Shown: positions 55,337 through 63,974 of the stretch, piece by piece | Numbering within the stretch: position 1 is the stretch's first letter | Layout of the letters: each line of letters opens with the position of its first letter | From: Alloscardovia theropitheci | GTDB lineage: Bacteria; Actinomycetota; Actinomycetes; Actinomycetales; Bifidobacteriaceae | NCBI RefSeq assembly: GCF_004332295.1 | Contig: NZ_RXLP01000025.1 | Coordinates: 21,455 to 85,454 of the forward strand | Reading direction: 5' to 3' | Length of the DNA stretch: 64,000 bases | Position numbers and translations under genes: made by a program | The notes under the pieces: model-generated | Told to the model about the DNA's origin: nothing | What the model saw: only the letters and a program-made list of their open reading frames with translations | Databases searched by the model: none

Positions 55337-56152
55337 TTAGATTCCTAGATTCGTCAGCGTTCCCCTCTTGCGTTGAAGATATACGCTTACTTGCCATACC
55401 AACAGTCCTACGATAAACCATATAACGCCAACTATGAGAGCTACAGTGCTTTCAGTTTGCCATGCAGCACAATGATCAGAAAATGCTCTTGCCGCTTGCG
55501 TTATATGTGTTAATGGGATAATTCCAATTATGCGTTGAACTATCTGAGGAAATACCGTAACAGGAGCAATAACTCCGCCAATAATAGGCAAAAGAGCTGA
55601 TAGAAAATTAGGAACCGTATAGATATCACTCAATAGCATACCGAGCGCTGCAATGGTGAGACCAAAGCCAGTCGAAGCAATAATCGTTACGATAAGAAGA
55701 ACAATTAACTCCCCCCAGTTGATTATGACGAGACTTTTTGCGTCAACGAGAACTAACGTAACGAACAACGTTACGAAGTTGCTCACAAGATTCACACCAA
55801 TGAGCGCGCACACGCGACCACACCACACTGGCCATGCAGATCTCGAAGCAAGAAGCACAAAACGTGTTGTCCCTTCAAACTTATCCCACGCCAGCGCCTC
55901 AGATACCACCAAACTAGTAGCTAAACTACATGAGCCGAGTACAGCTGCAAGCGTAGCTTGGAGTAGAGTTTGGTCAGATTGGCCAGATCCGGACAGATGC
56001 ATTCCAATCATTCCTGATAAAAGAAGATAGAGGAATGTAGACAGTAATGGCTCTACAAACATTTGCATAATGGCAGTATCAAGAGAACTCAAACTTGGCA
56101 AACTCGAAATAGTCACCTTAGCGCCGCTATAAAAACGATGAAAAATACTCAT
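55337..56152 (-). CDS. ABC-2 type permease (second subunit)
   Basis: 271 residues with six membrane helices and the ABC-2 pattern: a mid-protein EALAWDKFEGTTRFVLLAS amphipathic stretch and IGIIPLTHITQAARAF near the end. Its ATG overlaps the stop of the preceding permease by 4 bp. It would form half of the membrane channel of an exporter with the two genes upstream. Confidence 0.82.
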   Translation of the reverse strand: MSIFHRFYSGAKVTISSLPSLSSLDTAIMQMFVEPLLSTFLYLLLSGMIGMHLSGSGQSDQTLLQATLAAVLGSCSLATSLVVSEALAWDKFEGTTRFVLLASRSAWPVWCGRVCALIGVNLVSNFVTLFVTLVLVDAKSLVIINWGELIVLLIVTIIASTGFGLTIAALGMLLSDIYTVPNFLSALLPIIGGVIAPVTVFPQIVQRIIGIIPLTHITQAARAFSDHCAAWQTESTVALIVGVIWFIVGLLVWQVSVYLQRKRGTLTNLGI

Positions 56153-57012
56153 AGTATATCCAAGCTGCCTTCCTTGATTGCCATATGAAGAGCTCTTTTA
56201 AGCATGTAACTCGCCACACAAAGAAGCACACATGACAGCCCTAAGCTAAGAAAAACCATCCCTATCATGCCAGTATTCACAGTCGTAGCATGTGCCACCC
56301 AAACGGCTGAGGTGAGAGGATGAATAAATGCCACAACTTGTATAGGAAGTGGCAAATTACTAATAGGTGTCACAATGCCGCACAGCATCCATACGGGAAT
56401 AAGTATAAGTGGTTCGTATGCTGTTGCTTTACTGAAAAATACGAAGAATCCAGCGAGAAATGCAGCTGAAGCAACACACGCAAGCATAGCTAAGGCATAG
56501 CCGATTATATTGAACACACTTATAGATAACGAGGTGAAAGCAAAAATTGCCACAGTTGCAAGAGCAGCTGGAATACCTAATACTCCAAGCAGCGCAGCAG
56601 ATGCCACTATCGGGAAGAATACTGCTGATGGAGACACTACACTTGCTGCCAAGTACTGAAGCGTGCCCATATACCTTTGATAGCCAATGATTCCCGTTGC
56701 TGTCACTGTAGATGACCATAAACCTGCTATAGCAGCATCAATCCACATATCGTGAGCAAATAATGCAACATTTTCGCCCAATGCTACATACGCTACTATT
56801 TTCATCAACGCAAAACAAACTGGGGTCAGCAAAGCATTTTGAATGAAAAAAGTTGTCTGCGCAAGGCTTCTGAGTTGAAACCACGTTCCACGCAAGCATG
56901 GACCAATCGACGAAATACGTTGATGAACAACACCCGCTCTACTACTGAGAACGTTCGTATTTAGTGAGTTTACTGGATTAACTGAGTCTACCGCGCCCCT
57001 TTCCTTACTCAT
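56149..57012 (-). CDS. ABC-2 type permease (first subunit)
   Basis: 287 residues from MSKERGAVDS. The ATG at 57012 overlaps the ATPase stop and has GAGGCGA 5 bases ahead, better than the ATG at 57030. After a 35-residue polar lead there are six membrane helices; YQRYMGTLQYLAASVVSP is the usual amphipathic loop and FIHPLTSAVWVAHA the C-terminal ABC-2 signature. It pairs with the next permease in a heterodimeric exporter. Substrate unknown. Confidence 0.82.
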   Translation of the reverse strand: MSKERGAVDSVNPVNSLNTNVLSSRAGVVHQRISSIGPCLRGTWFQLRSLAQTTFFIQNALLTPVCFALMKIVAYVALGENVALFAHDMWIDAAIAGLWSSTVTATGIIGYQRYMGTLQYLAASVVSPSAVFFPIVASAALLGVLGIPAALATVAIFAFTSLSISVFNIIGYALAMLACVASAAFLAGFFVFFSKATAYEPLILIPVWMLCGIVTPISNLPLPIQVVAFIHPLTSAVWVAHATTVNTGMIGMVFLSLGLSCVLLCVASYMLKRALHMAIKEGSLDIL

Positions 57013-58120
57013 TGCTCGCCTCGACTTCACTCAATTCATCAATATTTTGCGTCCCGCTGGTAGCATGAACATTTTCCAGTATCGCCAAATACGTTTCTTC
57101 CAGACTTGCAGAACGATTTCCAAGCATATGTAATCCTTGAGGTAGCGCCAGTTTCTCCTGCACTTCATATGGCGTATTCCACATAACAGTCACATTCCAT
57201 ACACCGTGTGATTCGAAAGCTTCACACCACATGACACCATCAAGCGCACGAATCTGGTCGATCATCTCATCTGGTAGTTCTTCACCCTCGTAGGAATATG
57301 CACTCACGTGGTCAATGTTCTGACTTTGAGCTAACTGAGACACAGATCCACGCGCAATAATTTCACCATCATTGATAATTGCGACACTATCAGCAAGCTT
57401 TTCTGCTTCACTCATTTCATGCGTTGTCAGCAAAATAGCTACACCTTGAGAGCGAAGTTCTTGAACGAGTGAACGTACATTTCGTGAATTCTCTGGATCC
57501 AATCCCGTAGTTGGCTCATCTAAAAGAAGCACGTCAGATTGAGCCACCATTGCTCTAGCTATGTGCAGTCGTTGCCACATACCACGTGAGAAAGTTTGAA
57601 CCTTATCTTTGCTAACTTCAGAAAGTCCAACACGATCAAGCGCTTGCGCTATACGTGCTTCTCGGTCCTTATACGAAACTCCCGCCAAATCTGCAAAATA
57701 ACGCAAATTATCAATAGCACTTACTGAACGATAGAAACCACTTTCTCCGCCCAGCAAGAGTGACATGTGAGAGCGAGCGCGAAGAGGATCACGAACTGCA
57801 TCAATTCCGGCAATTCGCACATCACCACTATCCGGAGTCAGAAGAGTTCCAGCAATTTTACATGTCGTAGTCTTTCCAGCTCCATTAGGACCAACTAAGC
57901 AAAGTATCTCACCGCTATCAATATGAAGATTGATATTGTGCAGAATAGTTCTGCTTGTCCTTTTCCCGTTTTCGCGGACTTTGTACGAGCGAACTACGTT
58001 GTTGAGTTCAAGCTGATGGACGACACTGTCGCCATTATCTTGCGCTTCATTATTGCCATTATAAAGATTGCCCTCGCGACCGCTTCTGTACAAAGCTAGC
58101 GCTTCCGTATCATCGTTCAT
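57005..58120 (-). CDS. ABC exporter ATP-binding protein
   Basis: 371 residues. Walker A LVGPNGAGKTTTCKIAGTLL, Q-loop region HMSLLLGGESGFY, signature FSRGMWQRLHIARAM, Walker B DVLLLDEPTTGLDPE and H-loop LLTTHEMSEAEKLAD. About 45 acidic N-terminal residues and 80 C-terminal residues flank the core. It powers the two ABC-2 permeases downstream, which overlap it. Lipid, polysaccharide, peptide or drug export are all possible. Its 5' side faces the tRNA-Thr/parS region. Confidence 0.9.
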   Translation of the reverse strand: MNDDTEALALYRSGREGNLYNGNNEAQDNGDSVVHQLELNNVVRSYKVRENGKRTSRTILHNINLHIDSGEILCLVGPNGAGKTTTCKIAGTLLTPDSGDVRIAGIDAVRDPLRARSHMSLLLGGESGFYRSVSAIDNLRYFADLAGVSYKDREARIAQALDRVGLSEVSKDKVQTFSRGMWQRLHIARAMVAQSDVLLLDEPTTGLDPENSRNVRSLVQELRSQGVAILLTTHEMSEAEKLADSVAIINDGEIIARGSVSQLAQSQNIDHVSAYSYEGEELPDEMIDQIRALDGVMWCEAFESHGVWNVTVMWNTPYEVQEKLALPQGLHMLGNRSASLEETYLAILENVHATSGTQNIDELSEVEASNE

Positions 58121-58342
58121 TGTACTTCTTTCATCTAGAACGATTGAATTGCATGACCAAAATCCTCTATCCTCTTTGATTCTTTCAGCCGTGTATTACT
58201 TACCGCTAACTGTTCTACCCCCCCATACGAAAAAACAAGATTCCGGCGATTCTTGTCATTATTCGCATATCACCACAAATATTTCCTCAATGATGTGATC
58301 ATTCAACAGCGTATGAAATCACGACACTCATCTACATACATC

Positions 58343-58370
58343 TTGCGATTTCATAGCCGTATGCTAGTAT
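58343..58370 (+). promoter_or_regulatory. Promoter of the tRNA-Thr gene
   Basis: TTGCGA (58343-58348), 16-base spacer, TAGTAT (58365-58370), 35 bp ahead of the tRNA. The remaining 58121-58342 stretch shows no gene. Confidence 0.5.
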
Positions 58371-58383
58371 TTTTTATCTGTAC

Positions 58384-58399
58384 GGTTTCACGTGAAACT
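58384..58399. promoter_or_regulatory. parS-like ParB-binding site
   Basis: GGTTTCACGTGAAACT: the inner 14 bases (58385-58398) match the parS consensus TGTTTCACGTGAAACA perfectly; only the outermost base on each side differs. parS sites lie near the replication origin and load ParB for chromosome segregation. It falls between the tRNA-Thr promoter and the tRNA. Confidence 0.75.
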
Positions 58400-58404
58400 G
58401 TATC

Positions 58405-58477
58405 GCCACCTTAGCTCAGTTGGTAGAGCGTCTCACTCGTAATGAGAAGGTCGCCGGTCCGATTCCGGCAGGTGGCT
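58405..58477 (+). tRNA. tRNA-Thr (anticodon CGT)
   Basis: 73 bases, full cloverleaf: acceptor GCCACCT/AGGTGGC, D-arm TTAGCTCAGTTGGTAGAGC, anticodon arm TCTCA-CTCGTAA-TGAGA, T-arm GCCGG-TCCGATT-CCGGC, discriminator T. CCA not encoded. Reads ACG codons. Confidence 0.95.
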
Positions 58478-58512
58478 CTTCTTTCTTGCAACGTCGGCGA
58501 CGACATACTCAC

Positions 58513-58593
58513 GCGCGAGTGGCGGAATTGGTAGACGCGCAGGATTTAGGTTCCTGTTCCACTGGAGTGAGGGTTCAAGTCCCTTCTCGCGCA
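58513..58593 (+). tRNA. tRNA-Leu (anticodon TAG)
   Basis: 81 bases with the long variable arm of class II tRNAs. Acceptor GCGCGAG/CTCGCGC, anticodon arm CAGGA-TTTAGGT-TCCTG, T-arm AGGG-TTCAAGT-CCCT, discriminator A. CCA not encoded. 35 bases after tRNA-Thr, so probably co-transcribed. Confidence 0.95.
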
Positions 58594-58626
58594 CATTTTT
58601 TGTCCTGAGATACTTTTCCCGCCCAA

Positions 58627-58701
58627 TTTTTTGCATTTTCGACTACTTTTACCTCTTTTTTGCCGTTCGCCAGTCTCAAAAGCGACCGAATATGCAAAAA
58701 A
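58627..58701. repeat. Intergenic dyad element, copy B
   Basis: TTTTTTGCA (58627-58635) and TGCAAAAAA (58693-58701). Pairing extends inward (GCATTTTCG with CGAATATGC, one mismatch; CTTTT with AAAAG). 75 bp, between tRNA-Leu and the next repeat array. Confidence 0.55.
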
Positions 58702-58776
58702 TACGACGAACCTAGGGTTCATCTGTCAAAATCATCCCAGCATACGTTCGCCTATATCCACAACATGTGTCATTAC

Positions 58777-58836
58777 ATATGTCCCAACATGTCACAATAT
58801 ACGTCGCAAAATATGTCCCAAAATACGACCATATTT
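58777..58836 (+). repeat. Degenerate 10-12 bp repeats (ATATGTCCCAA type)
   Basis: ATATGTCCCAAC, ATGTCACAAT, ATACGTCGCAAA, ATATGTCCCAAA and ATACGACC follow each other. They fill much of the 363-bp gap after the tRNAs; no gene seen there. Confidence 0.5.
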
Positions 58837-58956
58837 ACAGTATTTTTTAAGTACTTTCCAGGCTTCACCTACTGCTAAAATTGCACAATTTTTAAGAGCA
58901 AACATTTACCATTGAACTAACAGAATTCATACATTTTTGAGTTTTAAGGAAGAATT

Positions 58957-59595
58957 ATGAAAGTATTTATCGTCGGAGCAAATGGCCGAGTCGGCAAAAC
59001 TCTCATTACTGAGCTCACTAACCGTGGCCATTCAGTAACTGCAGGAGTGCGCAATCCTGAAAATTTTGAGATCAACTCGAACGTAGATATAGTTCAGTTT
59101 GATTTAACAGCACCAGTCGAGCAAATTGCGCAAAAAATTGCTGGATCAGATGCTATTTATTTCGTAGCAGGCTCTCGCGGAAAGAATCTTTTGCAGATTG
59201 ATGCATTCGGCTCAGTTAAACTTCAGCAGGCGGCTGAGCGTGCAGGAATTAAGCGATTCATTCAGTTATCTGCCATTTTCGCAACTGAACCTGAACAGTG
59301 GGATGACCCTCGTTTGGCATCTTTGCTCAATTATCAGATTGCTAAGTTCTTTGCTGACGAATGGCTTATTAATAATTCAGGCTTAGACTATACGATCCTT
59401 CAACCAGGTGCACTTGTAGAGGCTGAATCGGGTACAGGACTTATTCAAGTCGGCGTACAAGAAGCGTTATCGAATACAATTCCAAACGTAGCTGCAACTC
59501 TTGCAGAAATTCTTGACCATGATAATACTATTGGAAAAGTTATCCCTATGGGCGATGGGCAGACACCAATTAGTCAAGCGCTTGAAACTCTATAG
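58957..59595 (+). CDS. NAD(P)-binding atypical SDR protein
   Basis: 212 residues; AAGGAAG is 6 bases ahead. Start KVFIVGANGRVGKTLITELT is a Rossmann glycine motif (GXXGXXG variant), with AGVRNPENF typical of the NmrA/YwnB-like branch, RFIQLSAIFATEPEQW and DYTILQPGALVE. These proteins bind NAD(P) and act as reductases or redox sensors; the substrate is unknown. Single gene with its own terminator. Confidence 0.87.
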   Translation: MKVFIVGANGRVGKTLITELTNRGHSVTAGVRNPENFEINSNVDIVQFDLTAPVEQIAQKIAGSDAIYFVAGSRGKNLLQIDAFGSVKLQQAAERAGIKRFIQLSAIFATEPEQWDDPRLASLLNYQIAKFFADEWLINNSGLDYTILQPGALVEAESGTGLIQVGVQEALSNTIPNVAATLAEILDHDNTIGKVIPMGDGQTPISQALETL

Positions 59596-59661
59596 CTCTT
59601 TATTAACTCTTAAGCTAATTAGCCGCCAATCTTACGGCGTAAATCCAGACCCAAACAAGAT

Positions 59662-59702
59662 GAAGGTCGATATTCCTGATGGAAAATATCGACCTTCTTC
59701 AT
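59662..59702. terminator. Terminator between the SDR gene and rdgB
   Basis: GAAGGTCGATATT (59662-59674) and AATATCGACCTTC (59685-59697), 10-base loop, then TTC. Weak T-run; convergent position suggests use in both directions. Confidence 0.7.
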
Positions 59703-59724
59703 GTGTTGTTGCGTTATAGACTCT

Positions 59725-60360
59725 CTAGTTCGCTATTTTTTCAAAGTAAGGTGCGAGAGCTCGAAGCGCCTTACCTCGGTGAGAAATCGCATTCTTTTCT
59801 TGAGCGCTCATTTCAGCGGAAGTTAGCGTTCCCTCCTGATCATTAGGCACAAAGAGCGGATCGTAGCCGAAACCATTCGTACCACGTGGCTCACGAAGAA
59901 TAACGCCCTCCATGTCACGAATTTCGACGACTTCAAAATCATCATTTCCGCCGATAAGCCCAGCTGGAATGACCAGTGCTGCTGCGCATCGGAATCGCGC
60001 CCCGCGCGCCTTATCTGGAATATCACTGAGCTGAGCTAAAAGCAATGAATTATTAGCTTGATCATCACCATGTTTACCCGCCCATCTTGCAGATAAAATT
60101 CCTGGCGCCATACCCATGACATCTACAATAAGACCGGAATCATCAGCCATCGCCGGAAGCCCTGTTCGAAAAGCTGCATCGCGAGCCTTTAACAAAGCAT
60201 TCTCCTGGAATGTCGTTCCATCTTCTACTGGATCAGGTAGATTAAGTTCACTCGATGTCACGAATTCAAAATCGTCTGCGCCTACTACTTCCCCGATAAT
60301 TCGCGCAATCTCACGAACTTTACCGGCATTATGGGTTGCAACTACAACACGTTGACTCAT
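59725..60360 (-). CDS. rdgB: dITP/XTP pyrophosphatase (RdgB/HAM1 family)
   Basis: 211 residues. VVVATHNAGKVREIARI (N-terminal SXNXXK-like motif), TFQENALLKARDAAFRTGLPAMADDSGLIVD quoted by its key parts ENALLKA and ADDSG, ARWAGKHGDD, GTNGFGYDPLF and ISHRGKALRAL. It hydrolyses non-canonical purine triphosphates to keep dNTP pools clean. 68 bp downstream of rph on the same strand, a pairing common in actinobacteria. Confidence 0.95.
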   Translation of the reverse strand: MSQRVVVATHNAGKVREIARIIGEVVGADDFEFVTSSELNLPDPVEDGTTFQENALLKARDAAFRTGLPAMADDSGLIVDVMGMAPGILSARWAGKHGDDQANNSLLLAQLSDIPDKARGARFRCAAALVIPAGLIGGNDDFEVVEIRDMEGVILREPRGTNGFGYDPLFVPNDQEGTLTSAEMSAQEKNAISHRGKALRALAPYFEKIAN

Positions 60361-60428
60361 TTCTTATTCCTATATCTTCTTGAACTAGCTAATTTTTCAG
60401 GTTAAATTTATAGGTACTTACTCGCCTA

Positions 60429-61190
60429 TTACTCAGCCAAAGCCTTACGCTGAAGCTCCTGGAGCTCTCGATTTCCCTTTTCGGCCAAATCAAGAAGTTC
60501 GTTCAATGTTTCGCGAGTATATGGAGCACCTTCTGCAGTTCCTTGAATTTCAATAAAAGCGCCTGATCCAGTCATCGCCACATTCATATCGGTCTGCGCA
60601 TGCGAATCCTCAATGTATGGCAAATCAAGCATTGGCGTACCATCAATTACACCTACAGAAATAGCAGAAACCTGATCCTTGATAACCTTCTTGTTTTCTG
60701 CAACGTAACCTTTCTTCTTAGCCCACTCGATAGCATCAGCGAGCGCAACGTAAGCACCCGTAATCGATGTTGTACGAGTACCGCCATCAGCCTGAAGTAC
60801 ATCGCAATCAATCTGAATTTGATTCTCCCCCAGTGCCTTCATATCGACCACACCGCGCAAAACACGACCAATAAGTCGGCTAATTTCGTGGGTACGCCCA
60901 CCTACTTTTCCGCGAATTGATTCGCGATCAGTTCGCTCAGATGTCGCACGAGGAAGCATAGAGTACTCTGCTGTCACCCAGCCAAGTCCAGAATCGCGAC
61001 GCCAGCGAGGCACCCCTGGGGTGAAAGTTGCCGTGCACAGCACACGGGTATTGCCACATTGAATGAGCACGGAACCTTCAGGAGCATCTGTCCAATTTCT
61101 TTCAATCGTTACAGGACGAATTTCATCTACTTGACGACCATCTGCACGTACCACTTGACCAGTTTTCAGTAAATCTTTAATTTGAACCAT
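60429..61190 (-). CDS. rph: Ribonuclease PH
   Basis: 253 residues. [44 protein letters not shown] (quoted to its catalytic Arg region), [38 protein letters not shown] and the C-terminal [18 protein letters not shown] are all RNase PH motifs. It trims tRNA 3' ends by phosphorolysis. First gene of the rph-rdgB pair. Confidence 0.96.
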   Translation of the reverse strand: MVQIKDLLKTGQVVRADGRQVDEIRPVTIERNWTDAPEGSVLIQCGNTRVLCTATFTPGVPRWRRDSGLGWVTAEYSMLPRATSERTDRESIRGKVGGRTHEISRLIGRVLRGVVDMKALGENQIQIDCDVLQADGGTRTTSITGAYVALADAIEWAKKKGYVAENKKVIKDQVSAISVGVIDGTPMLDLPYIEDSHAQTDMNVAMTGSGAFIEIQGTAEGAPYTRETLNELLDLAEKGNRELQELQRKALAE

Positions 61191-61240
61191 ATGTCTATCC
61201 TACTCAACGCTCTACCGCTTTAACATCCCAGCTGCTCACC

Positions 61241-61296
61241 ACTCTATGGACGTTACTCTATGGATGTTACTCAACAGGCGTTACCTCACGGACGTT
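61241..61296. repeat. 14-bp tandem repeat, four units
   Basis: ACTCTATGGACGTT, ACTCTATGGATGTT, ACTCAACAGGCGTT and ACCTCACGGACGTT, contiguous, followed by an AT-rich palindrome-like ATATATCGTATATAT. Located 50 bp upstream of rph in the 520-bp rph/Pr6Pr gap. Confidence 0.8.
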
Positions 61297-61347
61297 ATAT
61301 ATCGTATATATTAGGCGTTCATATATCAGAATTTGAAATCCGATCAA

Positions 61348-61422
61348 TTTTTGCAGACTGGTTCGTCTTTCGCATCTATCACAGCGAAATTGACTGGCTC
61401 TTTTGACCAAACCTGCAAAAAA
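61348..61422. repeat. Intergenic dyad element, copy C
   Basis: TTTTTGCAG (61348-61356) and CTGCAAAAA (61413-61421), with TGGTT/AACC-type partial pairing inside. 75 bp, the same length as copy B. Confidence 0.55.
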
Positions 61423-61457
61423 TTATGGAGTGCTGTTCCTTCCTCGTCTTCACTATT

Positions 61458-61499
61458 AAACGTTCACCATCAACCGTTCATCATCAACCGTTCACCGCT
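61458..61499. repeat. 14-bp imperfect tandem repeat, three units
   Basis: AAACGTTCACCATC, AACCGTTCATCATC and AACCGTTCACCGCT. The following 61500-61711 stretch is pyrimidine-rich with no gene I can support. Confidence 0.7.
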
Positions 61500-61711
61500 T
61501 ACCCTACACTCGAATCCGCCGCAAACACCGCTCTTCATTCACATTCTCTTTCACACGCCACTCAAATTTCTCATCTTTACAAAAGATTTCCCGATTATTC
61601 GTAGACTTTCACAGAATTCTATAACCTCTTTTCAATTTCCACTCCTATCTTTTCGCTATCCCATCATCAACGTAAAAGGCTTCGTAGAAGACTTCATATA
61701 CAGTTGTATTT

Positions 61712-62383
61712 ATGACTATTCTTGTATCACTTTTCCGTTTCGCCGTAGCAGCTATGGCGCTTGCTGGAACATGCCGAGCTTGGTTCTACGGCGATACCCA
61801 AAATTTGGTATATTTTACATATCAAACAAATCTTCTTATCGCGTTTCTTTTCATTTGGGCTGGATTAGCGGGGCTTCTTCGCGGAGTACAGCCACCAGCT
61901 TGGCTTAAGGGCATGGTCACGCTCAACATTATTATTACCGGTCTTGTGGCATGGATAGTTCTTCCTCCAGACGACCCAGCAGCGGTTTTCCGAATTTTTG
62001 GCATTCCTTCAAATCTTCTCGCGCATATTCTTGTACCGATTTGTGCGGCTATTGATTTTGTTCTTTTTGATGAGCATCGTCGTTTTAAATGGGTTGATGC
62101 GCTGACATGGCTCATTTATTTCCCAATTTATCTTGCTTTTGTTGTTATCCGCGCGCTTGTTTTCCATGGAGTTGGTCCAGCTGCGGGCGGCAACCCATAC
62201 CCATACGGTTTTATTGACCTCGCGAAACTTGGAATCCAGCAGTTCGCGCTCAACTGTGTCATCTATCTGGCCATTTTCTTCGTACTTGCACTTATCATAG
62301 TAGTAGTTGATAAAGCATTGCCAGCGCGTACGGTTCTTACTGGTTCGTCTCCTCGAGCAGCACGTTTCAAACGAATTCGTTAA
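61712..62383 (+). CDS. Pr6Pr-family membrane protein
   Basis: 223 residues with six membrane helices. YFTYQTNLLIAFLFIWAGL matches the YFTxQSN motif, and the conserved His is in SNLLAHILVPICAAIDFVLF; YFPIYLAFVVIRALVFHG and NPYPYGFIDL are further family features. Function in the family is unknown. A short basic C-terminal tail follows (SSPRAARFKRIR). No strong ribosome site is visible ahead of the ATG. Confidence 0.82.
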   Translation: MTILVSLFRFAVAAMALAGTCRAWFYGDTQNLVYFTYQTNLLIAFLFIWAGLAGLLRGVQPPAWLKGMVTLNIIITGLVAWIVLPPDDPAAVFRIFGIPSNLLAHILVPICAAIDFVLFDEHRRFKWVDALTWLIYFPIYLAFVVIRALVFHGVGPAAGGNPYPYGFIDLAKLGIQQFALNCVIYLAIFFVLALIIVVVDKALPARTVLTGSSPRAARFKRIR

Positions 62384-62428
62384 CGGCATCTGCTCGTCTA
62401 TGAATTGATGAACGAGTTTGGCACTACT

Positions 62429-62462
62429 GAAGAGCTTTATCGAAAGATGAGCTCTTCTTTTA
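62429..62462 (+). terminator. Terminator of the Pr6Pr gene
   Basis: GAAGAGCT (62429-62436) and AGCTCTTC (62450-62457), then TTTTATA. Confidence 0.75.
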
Positions 62463-62540
62463 TAGCCGTCTCATTGTCACCGCATGCTTATCAAGCATAA
62501 AACGCATAAGAATAGCCGATTACAACGGATAGAGGAAGAT

Positions 62541-63872
62541 ATGTCTACCGCAGCTTTACTAACTGATATGTACGAATACACTATGGTGGACGCTGCCCTA
62601 AGAGATGGTACAGCTCATCGCCAGTGTGTGTTTGAAGTCTTCACACGCCACTTGCCTTCGGGTCGCCGTTATGGTGTCGTGGCTGGTTTAGGACGCATAC
62701 TCGAATACATCAAGAATTTCAAGCCCTCAGACGAGGATTTAGCATTCTTGCGCGATAATCATATAGTTTCCACTGACACGATTAATTGGCTAGAAAATTA
62801 TCATTTCTCCGGCACTATCCGGGCATATCGCGAAGGTGAAATGTTTTTTGCAAATTCGCCAGTTCTGCAAGTTGAGGGAACTTTTGCAGAATGTACTCTG
62901 CTTGAAACTGTTATTTTGAGCGTTCTCAATTATGATTGCGCGATTGCTTCCGCAGCTTCTCGCATAACGTCTGCGGCTGGATCTCGTCCATGCGCTGACA
63001 TGGGTGGACGCCGAGCTCATGAAGAGGCAGCTATTAGTGCAAGCCGAAGCGCCGTTGTTGGTGGCTTCGTCAGCACTGCGAACTTAGCAGCAGCTAAACG
63101 TTACGGCATCCCTTGCATCGGAACAGCTGCTCACGCATTTACTCTTGTCCACGACAGCGAGCGCGATGCTTTCGAATCTCAAGTCCAGGCTCTTGGGACT
63201 GGTACGACACTTCTTACTGATACCTACAATGTGGAAGAAGCAATTCGCACGGCAGTAGAAGTTGCTGGTTCTGAGTTGGGTGGGATCCGCATTGATTCAG
63301 GTGACTTAGCTTCCATGGCGCAGAAGGCTCGCCATCAGCTTGATGCACTCGGAGCAAAAAATACAAAGATTACGGTGACAAATGATTTAGACGAATACGC
63401 AATCGCGGCGCTTGCCACTGCACCTGTGGATTCTTATGGTGTTGGTACCCGACTTGTTACTGGATCAGGACATCCAACTACTTCTATGGTGTATAAGCTC
63501 GTCGAACGCGAAGGCGCCGATGGGCATATGCACCCAGTTTCGAAGAAGAGCTTCGGAAAATCAACTGACGGTTGGCGTAAACGCGGTCTTCGTGTATACG
63601 AATATGGTTTAGCTCAGGGTGAGCTAGTACTTGCTGGTCCGGCTGATAAGATCAACGATTGGGCAGCATCTCAGAGCGAATATGAAGAGGTTAAAGATTT
63701 AAGCATCATTGCGATAGATCACGGAACTATTGATGAATCACTAATGACGCGCGAAGCGCTCTTCGCCGCTCGTGATTATCATAACGAAGCATTACGTGAA
63801 CTTCCTGTTAATGCGCTCTCTCTCAGCGATGGAGAGCCTGCGATTCCTACTGAAGTCGTTACTCTCAACTAA
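62541..63872 (+). CDS. pncB: Nicotinate phosphoribosyltransferase
   Basis: 443 residues from MSTAALLTDMYEYTMVDAAL; AGAGGAAG is 4 bases ahead of the ATG at 62541, whereas the upstream in-frame ATG at 62484 has none. Signatures: CVFEVFTRHLPSGRRYGVVAG, DMGGRRAHEEAAISASRSAV, GTAAHAFTLVHDSERDAF, the phosphoribosyl site GIRIDSGDLASMAQKAR, KITVTNDLDEYAIAAL and YGVGTRLVTG. It makes nicotinate mononucleotide from nicotinic acid and PRPP for NAD salvage, using ATP. Confidence 0.94.
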   Translation: MSTAALLTDMYEYTMVDAALRDGTAHRQCVFEVFTRHLPSGRRYGVVAGLGRILEYIKNFKPSDEDLAFLRDNHIVSTDTINWLENYHFSGTIRAYREGEMFFANSPVLQVEGTFAECTLLETVILSVLNYDCAIASAASRITSAAGSRPCADMGGRRAHEEAAISASRSAVVGGFVSTANLAAAKRYGIPCIGTAAHAFTLVHDSERDAFESQVQALGTGTTLLTDTYNVEEAIRTAVEVAGSELGGIRIDSGDLASMAQKARHQLDALGAKNTKITVTNDLDEYAIAALATAPVDSYGVGTRLVTGSGHPTTSMVYKLVEREGADGHMHPVSKKSFGKSTDGWRKRGLRVYEYGLAQGELVLAGPADKINDWAASQSEYEEVKDLSIIAIDHGTIDESLMTREALFAARDYHNEALRELPVNALSLSDGEPAIPTEVVTLN

Positions 63873-63922
63873 TCGAGGCTTGATTCAACTATAAAAACGA
63901 AGTTTGCTAAAAGATAGAAAAG

Positions 63923-63974
63923 ATAAAGTTGAAAGATAAAGTTGAAAGATAAAGTTGAAAGATAAAGTTGTGGG
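63923..63974. repeat. 13-bp tandem repeat, four units
   Basis: GATAAAGTTGAAA three times in perfect succession, then GATAAAGTTGTGG, right after pncB. A partial GATAGAAAA unit precedes the array. Confidence 0.9.

Noticed and set aside
58433..58636. 67-codon minus-strand frame over the two tRNAs
   Set aside because: Antisense of tRNA-Thr and tRNA-Leu.
61333..61908. 191-codon plus-strand frame upstream of and overlapping the Pr6Pr gene
   Set aside because: Begins inside the dyad element and crosses the 14-bp repeats; Ser/Phe/Pro-rich low-information translation; overlaps a clear gene in another frame.
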